Shown in pieces: positions 52,945 through 62,274 of a stretch of 64,000 nucleotides of DNA (the stretch's first letter is position 1; the number at the start of each line of letters is the position of its first letter). A model generated the notes under the pieces. It was not told where the DNA came from, made no database searches, and saw nothing but the letters and a program-made list of their open reading frames with translations. Origin of the DNA: Actinopolymorpha rutila (lineage in GTDB: Bacteria; Actinomycetota; Actinomycetes; Propionibacteriales; Actinopolymorphaceae); contig NZ_JACBZH010000001.1 in the NCBI RefSeq assembly GCF_013407855.1, positions 3,286,001 to 3,350,000 of the forward strand. Reading direction: 5' to 3'. The position numbers and the translations under genes are program-made.

Positions 52945-53388
52945 ATGACCGGCACACCGGACCGCGGGAGCGCCCGGCAGTTCTACTACCGCTTCCTGGT
53001 CGAGCTGTGGGGCGCCGAACCCGCCCGCCGTGCACAGCTCGCTGCGGAACTCGTGACCGACGACTTCGCCATCCGCCGCGGCGGGCACGACGACCCGGCC
53101 CGCGGCCCGAGGGCCCTCCTCGGGCTGGTCGAGCACAGCGCCGCGCTGTTCGACGACATCGACGTACGGATCGACCAGGGGCCGATCGCGGACGGTGACA
53201 TGGTGGCCGCGCGCTGGACATTCACCGGCAGCTACAGCGGCGGACTGCCGGGGGCCCGGGCACCGGAAGGGGCACGGGTGGCATTCTCTGGACTTGACCT
53301 GGTGCGGCTGGCAGACGGCCGGGCCGCTGAGTACTGGGTGTCCTCGGACGCCGACCATCTGATGCGGCAGCTCCAGGTCGAGGGCTGA
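52945..53388 (+). CDS. SnoaL-like / NTF2-fold ester cyclase family protein
   Basis: 147 residues; ATG 52945 with GAGGGG upstream. The pattern FYYRFLVELWGAEPARRAQLAAELVTDDFAIRRGG, then GLVEHSAALFDDIDVRIDQGPIADGDMVAARWTFTGSY and FSGLDLVRLADGRAAEYWVSSD, is that of the SnoaL polyketide-cyclase-like group of NTF2 folds. Many such proteins are small isomerases or lack known activity. No polyketide cluster surrounds it. The next gene starts 43 nt later. Confidence 0.82.
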   Translation: MTGTPDRGSARQFYYRFLVELWGAEPARRAQLAAELVTDDFAIRRGGHDDPARGPRALLGLVEHSAALFDDIDVRIDQGPIADGDMVAARWTFTGSYSGGLPGARAPEGARVAFSGLDLVRLADGRAAEYWVSSDADHLMRQLQVEG

Positions 53389-53431
53389 GCCGGAAGTTCC
53401 GGACGTGGTTCGGAGTCGGAGGAGGACGTGC

Positions 53432-54433
53432 GTGAGTGAGCTGGACGCGGCCGCGGTGACGGCCTGGCTGGGCGGCGGCGAGGAGTACGCCACCTGGGTG
53501 AGCGAGCTGGACCGAGTGGGTCCGCCCGAGACCGAGGTCACCCTGGCCGAACCCGCGCAGGTGCAGGCGCTGGCCGAGCCCCTCGGGCTGCACTCCGACG
53601 ACGCGGCCGACATCGTGGCCACGAGGTTCACCGCGGCGGAGGACCCGCAGCTGTGGTGGCTGCTGCAGCGGTGTCACGAGCATCTGGTCTCCGGCGTGGG
53701 CACCCTGGACACGCCGTGGCTGCGCTGGCCGACCCTGCCGGCGGAGCTCGGTGCGAAGGGGCGGCTCTTCTACGTCCACGTCTTCCTCGCCTCGATCCCG
53801 TCGCTGCTGCGCTACCACGAGAGCCGCGGCATCCCGGCGTCGGAGAGCTGGGCGATCCTGGCCGACCTGGGCCGCCAGATCGCGATCTACCGCCGGATCC
53901 ACGGCGTCGGCGGCCTGGACGTGCAGGGCTGGTTCTCGCTGCACTTCCGCGGCCTGATCTACGACTTCGGTCGGCTGCAGTTCAACCGGGCGCTGGTCAA
54001 CTTCGACGACGAGACGATCTCCGCCGGGGGAGCGCCGTTCCGTAAGGGCGATCCCGTGCTCGGCGTACACATCCCGGAGTCCGGGCCGATGACGCCCGAG
54101 GCGTGCGACGAGTCGTTCCGCCGGGCCCGGGAGTTCTACGACCGGTACTTCCCCGAGGACAAGTACCGCTACGGAGTCTGCTCGTCCTGGCTGCTCGACC
54201 CGCAGCTGGCCGACTACCTGCCCGAGGACTCCAACATCATCCGGTTCCAGCGGCGGTTCGAGATCCTGCCGGGCGGCCACGAGGGTGACCGGGACGTGTT
54301 CCAGTTCGTGTTCCGGTTGATCAACCCGACGGTCGACCAGCTTCCCCGGCGCACGACGCTGGAGCGGGCCGTGGCCGCGCACCTCGAGGCAGGCAAGCAC
54401 TGGCAGGTGCGCTCGGGCTGGGTCGCGCTGTAG
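53432..54433 (+). CDS. Acyltransferase domain protein with GNAT-like C-terminal domain
   Basis: 333 residues from GTG 53432, chosen for the GGAGGAGGA site 5 nt upstream. It resembles the two-domain family with an N-terminal helical acyltransferase-associated domain (ELDAAAVTAWLGGGEEYATWVSEL) and a C-terminal GNAT-like domain (LQFNRALVNF, GDPVLGVHIPESGPMTPEACDESF, SSWLLDPQLADYLPEDSNIIRFQRRF). Members are annotated as acyltransferases; the substrate is unknown. A bidirectional hairpin follows 45 nt after the stop. Confidence 0.78.
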   Translation: MSELDAAAVTAWLGGGEEYATWVSELDRVGPPETEVTLAEPAQVQALAEPLGLHSDDAADIVATRFTAAEDPQLWWLLQRCHEHLVSGVGTLDTPWLRWPTLPAELGAKGRLFYVHVFLASIPSLLRYHESRGIPASESWAILADLGRQIAIYRRIHGVGGLDVQGWFSLHFRGLIYDFGRLQFNRALVNFDDETISAGGAPFRKGDPVLGVHIPESGPMTPEACDESFRRAREFYDRYFPEDKYRYGVCSSWLLDPQLADYLPEDSNIIRFQRRFEILPGGHEGDRDVFQFVFRLINPTVDQLPRRTTLERAVAAHLEAGKHWQVRSGWVAL

Positions 54434-54477
54434 GGAGTACCCCGGGAGTACGTCAGGAGTACGTACGCAGGTGAACG

Positions 54478-54515
54478 GCGTGGTGGCCGTCCTCACACGA
54501 GGGCGGCCACCACGC
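54478..54515. terminator. Bidirectional terminator hairpin
   Basis: GCGTGGTGGCCG and CGGCCACCACGC form a perfect 12-bp stem around a 14-nt loop that contains the stop codon of the minus-strand kinase gene. It sits between two convergent genes and could stop both transcripts. Three GGAGTAC units just before it (54434-54465) form a short direct repeat. Confidence 0.7.
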
Positions 54516-55398
54516 GTTCGCAGCGCGGCGGGTCGATGGTGAGGCCGACGCCCAGGCCCCACAGCCAGTAGTCGACCGCGCGGACGATCGCCCAGGCGCG
54601 GGCCCGGTCGGGGTCGAGGTCGCCGGCCGCGGTCAGGACGCCGAGCAGTTCGCGGATCGCCCACGCGTCGGGCGCCTCGTCGACCCGGGTCCACATCAGT
54701 TCCGGCACGGCGAACTCCGGGTCGCCCGCGACCGGCTTGGGGTCGATCGCCAGCCAGGGTTCGCGCTCTGCCGCCAGCACGTTGCCGTAGTGCAGGTCGG
54801 CGTGCACCAGGTCGCTGCCCGCGTCGGCGGCGAGGTCGCGGGCGGCGGTGGCGACCCGGTCGATCCACCGCGCCGGCACCGGAAAACCGAGCCTTCGCTG
54901 CCGCTCGTGCACCGTGGCGGCGATCTCGGCGCCGAGGTCGGCGAGCCTCGGGGTTCCGGCGGGCAGCGGCTGGTCCGCCGTGCGCGGCACCGTGAGCCGG
55001 CGCAGGAGGCCGCCGGCGATTCCGGCCGCCTCGTACAGCTCGACGTCGCCGAGTGACCGCCCCGCGTCCAGGCGTTCCAGCAGCAGCGCGCCCTCCTCGG
55101 GTCGGGCCGCAAGCAGCCGGACGATGCCACGTCCGTCCCATGCCCGCAGCGCGTCCGCCTCCATCGCCGTGCTCGCCGGATCCCAGCAGACCTTGAGTAC
55201 GCAGGGCTGGGCGCCGCGCCGGGCGGCGAGAACGAGGCTGTGCGCGCCGTGCCGTGGCGGGTCGGGCAGCACCTCCACCGCCCACTGCCGGGCCAGCTCC
55301 GCCACGAAGTCGGGCAGCCGTTCCAGCCACGCGTGGGCGTCCGGTCCGGCGAGCCGGACGCGCTCCTCCACGAAGCTCGGGGGTACGACGATCCGCAT
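54493..55398 (-). CDS. Aminoglycoside 6-kinase / hydroxyurea phosphotransferase family protein
   Basis: 301 residues from the ATG at 55398. The kinase-like core shows VLKVCWDP (ATP-site Lys), DLVHADLHYGNVL (catalytic Asp in the HxDxxxxN pattern) and EPWLAIDPKPVAGDPEFAVPEL, the signature of the APH(6)/hydroxyurea phosphotransferase family (PF04655) that includes streptomycin 6-kinase. Housekeeping relatives in actinobacteria are common, so resistance is not proven. It is the last gene of the second accessory insert. Confidence 0.86.
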   Translation of the reverse strand: MRIVVPPSFVEERVRLAGPDAHAWLERLPDFVAELARQWAVEVLPDPPRHGAHSLVLAARRGAQPCVLKVCWDPASTAMEADALRAWDGRGIVRLLAARPEEGALLLERLDAGRSLGDVELYEAAGIAGGLLRRLTVPRTADQPLPAGTPRLADLGAEIAATVHERQRRLGFPVPARWIDRVATAARDLAADAGSDLVHADLHYGNVLAAEREPWLAIDPKPVAGDPEFAVPELMWTRVDEAPDAWAIRELLGVLTAAGDLDPDRARAWAIVRAVDYWLWGLGVGLTIDPPRCERVVAALV

Positions 55399-55614
55399 GC
55401 TGCTCCCTGTCCCAGGCTGTCCCGTCCCCGGCGGGGACCATACCGGCGGCCGGTCGCGGCCGTCACGGCGGTTTTCGTCCGCGACGCCCGTATCGCGTAC
55501 GTCCGATTCGCGCCTTCCGTCCCGGAACGCGGCGCCGCCCGAGGTGCGCCCGCGGCGGGCGCCGTGGGGCGCGTCGATAGGCTGACCCGGAACCCCGTAC
55601 GGAAGGAAACCACG

Positions 55615-56007
55615 GTGGCTGTCCGGGCAGTGCGTGGCGCGACCCAGCTCGAGGTCGACGAACGCGAACACCTGCTGGAGCGGGTCGCGGAGCTCGTCCG
55701 CACCGTCCTGCACAGCAACGACCTCACCAACGACGACCTGATCAGCGTCATCTTCACCGCCACCTCCGACGTGCAGTCGGAGTTCCCCGCCTATGCCGCC
55801 CGGCTGATGGGGATGACCGACGTCCCGCTGCTGTGCGCCCGGGAGCTGGAGATCGGCGGCGGGATGCCGCTGGTGGTGAGGTTGCTCGCCCACGTCGAGA
55901 CCGACCTCACCCGAGACGAGGTCACCCACGTCTACCTGCACGGTGCGGCCGCGCTGCGACGCGACCTGGCCCACGTGCACGCCGTACCCGACGAGACACA
56001 GGCATGA
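55615..56007 (+). CDS. aroH: Chorismate mutase, AroH type
   Basis: 130 residues from GTG 55615 (GGAAGGA 8 nt upstream). VRAVRGATQLEVDE, the active-site stretch LISVIFTATSDVQSEFPAYAAR and LLCARELEIGGGMPLVVRLLAHVET agree with the trimeric AroH family (about 120-130 residues). It turns chorismate into prephenate for phenylalanine and tyrosine synthesis. It overlaps tyrA by 4 nt, so the two consecutive enzymes are coupled. Confidence 0.93.
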   Translation: MAVRAVRGATQLEVDEREHLLERVAELVRTVLHSNDLTNDDLISVIFTATSDVQSEFPAYAARLMGMTDVPLLCARELEIGGGMPLVVRLLAHVETDLTRDEVTHVYLHGAAALRRDLAHVHAVPDETQA

Positions 56008-57113
56008 CCGAGCCGCCGTTCCGCCGGGTGGTGGTGATCGGGGCCGGCCTGATGGGCACCTCGGTCGCGCTGGCGCTGCGCCGGTTCGGCGTGGAGGTCC
56101 TGCTGGAGGACGCCGACCCGGGCAACCTGCGGGTCGCGGTGTCCCTCGGCGCGGGTGTCCCCGTCACCCCGGGCGATGCGCCCCGGGCTGAGCAGGCAGA
56201 CCTGGTGGTGGTCGGCGTACCCCCGGCGGCGCTCGGCACGGTGATCGCCGACGCTCTGGCCCGCTTCCCGTCCGCCGTCGTCACCGACCTCGGCAGCGTC
56301 AAGGCCGCCGCCCTCGCCGACACCCGGGCGCACGCGCCTGCGGGGGCGGGACTGGACCGCTACGTCGGCGGGCACCCGATGGCCGGCAGCGAGCAGTCCG
56401 GTCCGCTGGCCGCCCGCGCCGACCTGTTCGACGGCCGGGCCTGGGCGGTCACTCCGCACGCCGACAGCCGGCCGGACGCGGTGGCCGCGGTGGAGCGGTT
56501 GGCACGTACGTGCGGAGCGTTGCCCGTCCAGCTCTCACCCGGTGAGCACGACGAGGCGGTCGCGCTGGTGTCCCACCTTCCCCAGGTCGCGTCGACCGTG
56601 GTCGCCGGCCTGCTGACCACGGCGGCGGAGGGGCATCTCGTCCTCGCCGGTCAGGGGCTGCGGGACGTGACCCGGATCGCCGGCGGCGACCCGGACCTGT
56701 GGACGCAGATCCTGTCCGCCAACGCCGAGCCGGTCGCCCGGCTGCTGCACGAGGCGGCCGACAACCTGCACCGGGTCGCGCACACCCTGGAGAAGCGCGA
56801 CGCGGCCGAGGCCGGGCTGGCCGACCTGCGCAACTCCCTGGAACGCGGCGCGACCGGCGTACGCCGGCTGCCCGGCAAGCACGGCGCGCAACCGGAGGCG
56901 TTCAGCGCGGTACCCGTCCTGCTGCCCGACCAGCCGGGGGAGCTGGCCCGGTTGTTCGCCGACGTGGGTGCCGCCGGGGTCAACATCGAGGACGTACGGA
57001 TCGATCACAGCCCGAACACCCCGGCCGGCCTGGTGGAGTTGTGGGTCCACCAGGACACCGTTCCCGCCCTGCTGGAGGCCCTGGCTCACCACGGGTGGGA
57101 CGTGCACGGGTAG
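56004..57113 (+). CDS. tyrA: Prephenate dehydrogenase with ACT domain
   Basis: 369 residues in an ATGA overlap with the mutase. Rossmann NAD site VVVIGAGLMGTSVALALRRFG, DLGSVKAAAL, and the active-site His in GGHPMAGSEQSGP are followed by a helical dimer domain. A C-terminal ACT domain (about residues 295-369, SAVPVLLPDQPGELARLFADVGAAGVNIEDVRIDH) probably provides feedback control by an aromatic amino acid. It makes 4-hydroxyphenylpyruvate in tyrosine synthesis. Confidence 0.94.
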   Translation: MTEPPFRRVVVIGAGLMGTSVALALRRFGVEVLLEDADPGNLRVAVSLGAGVPVTPGDAPRAEQADLVVVGVPPAALGTVIADALARFPSAVVTDLGSVKAAALADTRAHAPAGAGLDRYVGGHPMAGSEQSGPLAARADLFDGRAWAVTPHADSRPDAVAAVERLARTCGALPVQLSPGEHDEAVALVSHLPQVASTVVAGLLTTAAEGHLVLAGQGLRDVTRIAGGDPDLWTQILSANAEPVARLLHEAADNLHRVAHTLEKRDAAEAGLADLRNSLERGATGVRRLPGKHGAQPEAFSAVPVLLPDQPGELARLFADVGAAGVNIEDVRIDHSPNTPAGLVELWVHQDTVPALLEALAHHGWDVHG

Positions 57114-57146
57114 CCTCCCCAACGAGCACCCGGAGGGAGACGACAG

Positions 57147-57863
57147 GTGGAGCGAGCCGACCAGGCCGACCAGGCCGGCACGGCGGGGATCGTGGTGGCC
57201 ATCGACGGGCCGTCCGGTTCCGGCAAGTCCAGCGCCGCCCGCGGCACCGCACGCCGGCTGGGACTGCGCTACCTCGACACCGGTGCGATGTACCGCGCGG
57301 TGACCTGGTGGATGATGCGCGCCGGCACCCCGGTCGACGACGCCGACGAGGTGGCCGCCCGCTCCGGCGAGCCCGAACTGCGGGTCGGCACCGACCCCGA
57401 CCTCCCGACGATCACCGTCGACGGCGTCGACGTGTCCGGGCCGATCCGGTCCCGTGAGGTGACCAACGCGGTCAGCGCGGTGTCCGCGGTCCCCGCCATC
57501 CGGCAGCGACTGGTGGCGTTGCAGCGCGAGCTCATCGGGGCCGGCGGGATCGTCGTCGAGGGACGCGACATCGGGACGACCGTCGCACCCGACGCGACTG
57601 TCAAGGTCTACCTGACAGCGCACGAGCAGGAGCGTGCGCGCCGCCGGGCCGCCGAGGGTCTGGGTGGTGCGAAGGTCGAGATGACGCTCACCCAGCAGGA
57701 GCTTGCCCTTCGGGACAAGAAGGACTCCACGCGGACGGCCTCGCCGCTCAACCAGGCGCCCGACGCGATCGTGCTCGACACCACCGAGCTCAACCTCAAC
57801 CAGGTCATCGAGCGCATCTGCGCCCTCGCCGACGAGCGCGCCGGCACGCCCGGCCGACGCTGA
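57147..57863 (+). CDS. cmk: Cytidylate kinase
   Basis: 238 residues from GTG 57147 (GGAGGGAGA upstream). P-loop GPSGSGKSSAARGTARRLG, LDTGAMYRAVTW, and EGRDIGTTVAPDATVKVYLTA with the LID Arg residues RARRRAAE identify Cmk, which phosphorylates CMP/dCMP. The tyrA-cmk-plsC-der order is usual in actinobacteria. Confidence 0.95.
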   Translation: MERADQADQAGTAGIVVAIDGPSGSGKSSAARGTARRLGLRYLDTGAMYRAVTWWMMRAGTPVDDADEVAARSGEPELRVGTDPDLPTITVDGVDVSGPIRSREVTNAVSAVSAVPAIRQRLVALQRELIGAGGIVVEGRDIGTTVAPDATVKVYLTAHEQERARRRAAEGLGGAKVEMTLTQQELALRDKKDSTRTASPLNQAPDAIVLDTTELNLNQVIERICALADERAGTPGRR

Positions 57864-57888
57864 CCGAGCGACAGATGGGTTGCCGACG

Positions 57889-58623
57889 ATGAGTGAGCCG
57901 GCTGTGACTCCGTACTGGCACGACGTGCCCGGGCCACCACGGCGCGGTCTGGTGGCGTCGCGTCCCGTCGTGGAGCGGTTGGTGCGGGCGACGTGGAAGG
58001 TACGCGTGCACGACGACCACCACGTGCCCTCCACCGGCCCGGTGATCCTCGCGTCCAACCATGTCGGCATCCTCGACGGCCCGCTGCTGTGCGCGGTAGC
58101 CCGCCGGCCGGTGCACGCCATCGTCAAGAAGGAGATGTTCCGCGGCGCGGTCGGCCGCGCGCTGCGCGGGATGGGGCAGATCCCCGTCGACCGGCGGGCC
58201 ACCGACCCGGCCGCTGTCAAGGCGGCGTTGGCGGTGCTGCACCGCGGGGACGCGCTGGCGATCTACCCCGAGGGCGCCCGCGGCGCCGGCGACTTCACGG
58301 TGATCAAGTCCGGCGTGGCCTACCTCGCGCTGTGCACGGGTGCGCCGGTGGTGCCCGTCGTGTGCCTGGGCACTCGGTTGTCGGGTGCGTCGATCGGTTC
58401 GGTACCGCCCGCGCGGTCGCCGGTCGACCTGGTGTTCGGCCCGCCGGTGACGTTGCCGCGTACGGACTGGCCCCGGCGTCAGGACGTGGTTCGCGAGCAG
58501 GCCCAGTGGCTGCAGAAATGGCTGGTGGGTCATCTGCGTTATGCCTGCGAACTGACCGGCCGGGGACTCCCCGGACCGGCCGCCCGCCCGGAGCCCGAAC
58601 CCGGTCCGGTGGTCACGCCGTAG
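57889..58623 (+). CDS. plsC: 1-acyl-glycerol-3-phosphate acyltransferase family protein
   Basis: 244 residues; ATG 57889 is 26 nt after cmk. PlsC motifs: the catalytic box is SNHVGILDG (Asn-His-x4-Asp), then [33 protein letters not shown] (in place of FPEGTRS) and [10 protein letters not shown]. It transfers an acyl chain to lysophosphatidate or a related lipid at the membrane face. The box I His-x4-Asp pair is intact. Pro/Glu-rich C-terminal end. Confidence 0.88.
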   Translation: MSEPAVTPYWHDVPGPPRRGLVASRPVVERLVRATWKVRVHDDHHVPSTGPVILASNHVGILDGPLLCAVARRPVHAIVKKEMFRGAVGRALRGMGQIPVDRRATDPAAVKAALAVLHRGDALAIYPEGARGAGDFTVIKSGVAYLALCTGAPVVPVVCLGTRLSGASIGSVPPARSPVDLVFGPPVTLPRTDWPRRQDVVREQAQWLQKWLVGHLRYACELTGRGLPGPAARPEPEPGPVVTP

Positions 58624-58778
58624 CCTGGGACACCGGTGCGCGCCGGCCACCCCCACGCGGGCTGAGCCGGAGGCGGGCCGGCCGTACGGCAGTTCGACCG
58701 TTCGGCACCATCGCGGGCTCCACCCACGCGCCCGCGACCGAGGCCTGGGACACCCAGGCCCGACATAGAGGACTTTTT

Positions 58779-60197
58779 GTGAGCAACGAGGAGTATGGCC
58801 GCGTCGAGGACTACGTCGATGATCTCGACGGGTTCGAGGAGTTCGACGGAACGGCCTTCGAGGCTGAGGGCGAAGCAGCCGAGAACGTACCCGTGGTGGC
58901 CGTCGTCGGGCGGCCGAACGTCGGCAAGTCCACCCTGGTCAACCGCATCCTCGGGCGGCGCGAGGCGGTCGTGGAGGACCTGCCCGGCGTCACCCGCGAC
59001 CGGGTCGCCTACGACGCCGACTGGCGCGGACGCCGGTTCACGCTGGTCGACACCGGCGGCTGGGACCCCGACGCGAAGGGCTTCATGGCGCGGGTGTCCG
59101 CGCAGGCCGAGCTGGCCGTGGACGCCGCCGACGTGGTGCTGTTCGTGCTCGACGCCAGCGTCGGGGCGACCGACGTGGACGAGACTGTCGTGAAGATCCT
59201 GCGGCGGTCGGGCAAGCCGGTCGTGGTGGCCGCCAACAAGGCCGACGACCACCGCGGTGAGGCCGATGCCACCGCCTTGTGGTCGCTCGGGCTGGGCGAG
59301 CCGCTGGCAGTGTCGGCGATGCACGGGCGGGGGACCGGTGACCTGCTCGACGCGGTGTTCGAGGTGCTGCCGGAGGCGCCGGCCGAACGCGAACCCGGCA
59401 CCGGCGGGCCGCACCGGATCGCCCTTGTCGGCAAGCCGAACGTCGGCAAGTCCAGCCTGCTGAACCGGCTCGCCGGACAGGAGCGCGTGGTCGTCGACTC
59501 CGTGGCCGGCACCACCGTCGACCCGGTGGACGAGCTGGTCGAACTCGGCGGCAAGACCTGGCGGTTCATCGACACCGCCGGGATCCGACGCCGGGTCCGC
59601 GAGGCGTCCGGGCACGAGTACTACGCGAGCCTGCGTACCTCCGCCGCGATCGACCGCGCCGAGGTGGCCGTCGTACTCCTGGACGCCTCCCAGCCGCTGT
59701 CGGAGCAGGACCTGCGGATCATCACCACCGTCGTGGAGTCGGGCCGCGGCCTGGTGCTGGCGTTCAACAAGTGGGACCTCGTGGACGAGGACCGCCGGCT
59801 GCGGCTGGAGAAGGAACTCGACCGGCAGGTACGCGTCCAGTGGGCGCCACGGATCAACGTCAGCGCCCGTACCGGTTGGCACGTCGACCGGCTGGTTCGC
59901 GCGATGGAGACGTCGCTGGCCGGCTGGCAGACCCGGATCCCGACCGGGCAGCTGAACGCGTTCCTCGGCCGGCTGGTCGCCTCGCATCCGCACCCGGTCC
60001 GCGGCGGCAAGCAGCCCCGCATCCTGTTCGGCACCCAGCCGCAGACGTCGCCGCCGAAGTTCCTGCTGTTCACCACGGGCTTCATCGAGGCGTCGTACCG
60101 GAGGTTCGTCGAGCGGCGGCTGCGGGAGGAGTTCGGCTTCGCCGGTTCGCCGATCATGATCTCGGTGAAGGTACGGGAGAAGCGGAAGAAGGCCTGA
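58779..60197 (+). CDS. der: Ribosome-assembly GTPase Der (EngA)
   Basis: 472 residues from GTG 58779 (AGAGGAC 5 nt upstream). After an acidic lead of about 35 residues come two G domains: [28 protein letters not shown], then [26 protein letters not shown], followed by the C-terminal KH-like domain ([23 protein letters not shown]). The double GTPase layout is unique to Der, needed for 50S subunit maturation. A strong terminator follows. Confidence 0.96.
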   Translation: MSNEEYGRVEDYVDDLDGFEEFDGTAFEAEGEAAENVPVVAVVGRPNVGKSTLVNRILGRREAVVEDLPGVTRDRVAYDADWRGRRFTLVDTGGWDPDAKGFMARVSAQAELAVDAADVVLFVLDASVGATDVDETVVKILRRSGKPVVVAANKADDHRGEADATALWSLGLGEPLAVSAMHGRGTGDLLDAVFEVLPEAPAEREPGTGGPHRIALVGKPNVGKSSLLNRLAGQERVVVDSVAGTTVDPVDELVELGGKTWRFIDTAGIRRRVREASGHEYYASLRTSAAIDRAEVAVVLLDASQPLSEQDLRIITTVVESGRGLVLAFNKWDLVDEDRRLRLEKELDRQVRVQWAPRINVSARTGWHVDRLVRAMETSLAGWQTRIPTGQLNAFLGRLVASHPHPVRGGKQPRILFGTQPQTSPPKFLLFTTGFIEASYRRFVERRLREEFGFAGSPIMISVKVREKRKKA

Positions 60198-60213
60198 CTT
60201 CTCAGCGTGGGAA

Positions 60214-60249
60214 GCGACGGGGAGCCGGGCTTCGGCCCGGTCCCGTCGC
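60214..60249 (+). terminator. Terminator of der, UUCG tetraloop hairpin
   Basis: An inner stem CCGGGC/GCCCGG closed by a TTCG tetraloop is extended by the outer 8-bp arms GCGACGGG/CCCGTCGC with a small internal mismatch. It lies 16 nt past the der stop. The stable tetraloop makes intrinsic termination likely despite no T-run. Confidence 0.75.
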
Positions 60250-60333
60250 GTAGTTCGGGGGAGTGGAGCCGGTGGCGTACCGCCGGCGGTCCATGCGGTA
60301 AGGTTTCCGACGGTTCGGCGGACTCGCCGGCCA

Positions 60334-60407
<74 letters not shown>

Positions 60408-60430
60408 CACACGAATGTGCAGCGCGTCTG

Positions 60431-60839
60431 GACGTCCCTGGCGCCAAGCTCGATCTCAAGAAGGACCTCGACGCCTATCAGGCGAAGCGAGACCAGTTCC
60501 GGGTCGTGAGCGTGCCAGACCTGCAGTACCTCATGATCGACGGCCATGGCGACCCGAACACCGCGCCCGCCTACGCAGGTGCGGTCAAAGCGCTCTATCC
60601 GGTGGCCTACAAGCTGAAGTTCGCCAGCAAGCGAAACCTCGGGCGCGACTGTCGGCTCGTACGACGACGAGGCTGACATCCTCGCACGGATGCACCATGA
60701 CTTCATTCCTGATCACGGCCTTCGCGTGGTCGGCAGGCACCACGAGGTCTACCTCAGCGACCCCCGGAAGGTCGCACCTGAGAAGCTGCGCATCATCCTC
60801 CGTCAGCCGGTCCGCGAGACCACCGAAAGCGGTCTCTGA
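60431..60839 (+). pseudogene. GyrI-like small-molecule-binding domain gene remnant
   Basis: The first part (to about 60652) encodes KLDLKKDLDAYQAKRDQFRVV...MIDGHGDPNTAPAYAGAVKALYPVAYKLKFASKRNLGRD, the N-terminal half of GyrI-like proteins. At about 60650 the frame changes; from 60654 another frame reads SYDDEADILARMHHDFIPDHG...HHEVYLSDPRKVAPEKLRIILRQPVRE to a stop at 60837-60839, the family's C-terminal end. The middle (roughly 80-90 residues in intact members) is missing, and no start codon precedes the first part. So this is a deleted, non-functional gene directly after tRNA-Pro. Confidence 0.85.
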
Positions 60840-60878
60840 CCTGTGGCCTTGGACGAGTCCGGGAAGGCGGGTCGGTTG

Positions 60879-61226
60879 TCACTCGGTCGCCGAGACCTGA
60901 CCGCCGATTCCGGTTTCGTTGCCGTCGCTGTCGTGGAAGACGTACTTCCAGACCGAGCCGTGCTTCTCGACGTCGACCGGCTCCAGGCCCCGCCCGGAGA
61001 TTCTCGCAACCTCGGCCGTCGGGTCGTCGACCCAGATCATGCTGACGGCCCCGCCTGCTCTGCCGGGATCCTGAATGATGTACATGTACCGGTCTTCGGC
61101 CAACTGCCAGACCGCCTCGATGTCGTTCGGACAGAAGGCCGGTTCAGCGCCGAACAGCCGCTTGTACCACTCCAGCGCGCTGACATAGTCGCGTACCGGG
61201 ATGCCTGCGAACACTCCTACCGCCAT
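60879..61226 (-). CDS. VOC family (glyoxalase/bleomycin-resistance fold) protein
   Basis: 115 residues from the ATG at 61226. One betaalphabetabetabeta pair is visible: GIPVRDYVSALEWYKRLFGAEPAFCPNDIEAVWQL and, at the end, VWKYVFHDSDGNETGIGG, the usual VOC closing motif. Members bind metals or small molecules; several sequester antibiotics. No catalytic assignment is possible. It lies in the accessory zone after tRNA-Pro. Confidence 0.84.
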   Translation of the reverse strand: MAVGVFAGIPVRDYVSALEWYKRLFGAEPAFCPNDIEAVWQLAEDRYMYIIQDPGRAGGAVSMIWVDDPTAEVARISGRGLEPVDVEKHGSVWKYVFHDSDGNETGIGGQVSATE

Positions 61227-61391
61227 GCCTGTCTCCCACTCGATGTCGAACCCGACCGGTTCGGGCGCTGAAAGACAGACCGGCGCACGCCTCGAAACTC
61301 AGCGGAGTTCCGTTGGAGACTCCCGCCCAGCCCACACGACCGGCCCCGGATCTTGTACCGGGAACGGCCACACGGATAGCTTCAACCTTCT

Positions 61392-62180
61392 ATGCAGCAT
61401 CATGAGGACACGCTGGAAATGTACGTCCGAAGGGTGAAGGCCGACCCGAACGCGATCGCGGTCATCCTCGTGGGATCGGTGGCTCGTGGTACGGAGCGAC
61501 TCGACTCGGACGTGGACGTGTATCTCGTCGTCCCCGACGACGTGTTCGATTCGGCCATCGCCGCGCATCGTGTGATCTTCGATGAACGCTTCGACGCGAC
61601 GTATCCAGGCGGCTATGTCGACGTCAAGCTCGCCACCGTCACGTTTCTGGATGCTGCCGCCGAGCGTGGAGACGATCCGGTTCGCGCATCATTCGAAGAC
61701 GCGCGGGTAGCCTGGGTCCGCGATGGCTACGACATCGCCGATCGGGTCGCCGCCATCCCCGTGCTTCCGCCGGACGTGTGGGAAAGCCGGGCCATCTCGT
61801 TCATGTCCGAGGTTTGGTGGCACGGAACCGACTTTCTGCCACAGGCTGTCGCGTCGGACAACACGTTCTTGCTGCATCACGCCGCTGTACACACGGTGAG
61901 CGCCGGCGGGCGCGCCCTGCTCGCGTTGAACCGGACGCTCTTTCGCGGGCCGAGGTATCTCGACGCCACGCTCGCCGCGCTGGATCGAATACCGGACGGA
62001 TACAGCACCCTCGCTCGGCAGCTCCTCACCCAACCCGGCCGGGAAAGCGCTGACGCATACGTGCAGGCACTGGAATCCATCCACCCCTGGCCAGTGGATC
62101 GGGCGGCGAGTGCTTCGATCTTCATTCGGGACAACGAACTTTCCTGGCTCACCGGGATACTCCCGCCTGAGCTGAGTTGA
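61392..62180 (+). CDS. Nucleotidyltransferase domain protein
   Basis: 262 residues from ATG 61392. The N-terminal Pol-beta-type motif VGSVARGTERLDSDVDVYLV (GSxxxG...DxD) with a further acidic residue in GGYVDVKLATV gives the metal site. The helical C-terminal part (DVWESRAISFMSEVWWHGTDF...) resembles stand-alone nucleotidyltransferases of the aminoglycoside adenylyltransferase or HEPN-associated kind, but no HEPN motif is visible. No good ribosome site precedes the start; a TAGCTT hexamer about 13 nt upstream suggests a nearly leaderless transcript. Confidence 0.82.
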   Translation: MQHHEDTLEMYVRRVKADPNAIAVILVGSVARGTERLDSDVDVYLVVPDDVFDSAIAAHRVIFDERFDATYPGGYVDVKLATVTFLDAAAERGDDPVRASFEDARVAWVRDGYDIADRVAAIPVLPPDVWESRAISFMSEVWWHGTDFLPQAVASDNTFLLHHAAVHTVSAGGRALLALNRTLFRGPRYLDATLAALDRIPDGYSTLARQLLTQPGRESADAYVQALESIHPWPVDRAASASIFIRDNELSWLTGILPPELS

Positions 62181-62274
62181 CTGGCAGGAGCCGAGCCGCC
62201 TCGGGCCGCGAGACCTACCCTCCCGCCCCTACAATGATCGGCGGTCAATGCTGCCAGCGCAGGATTCGACTCCA

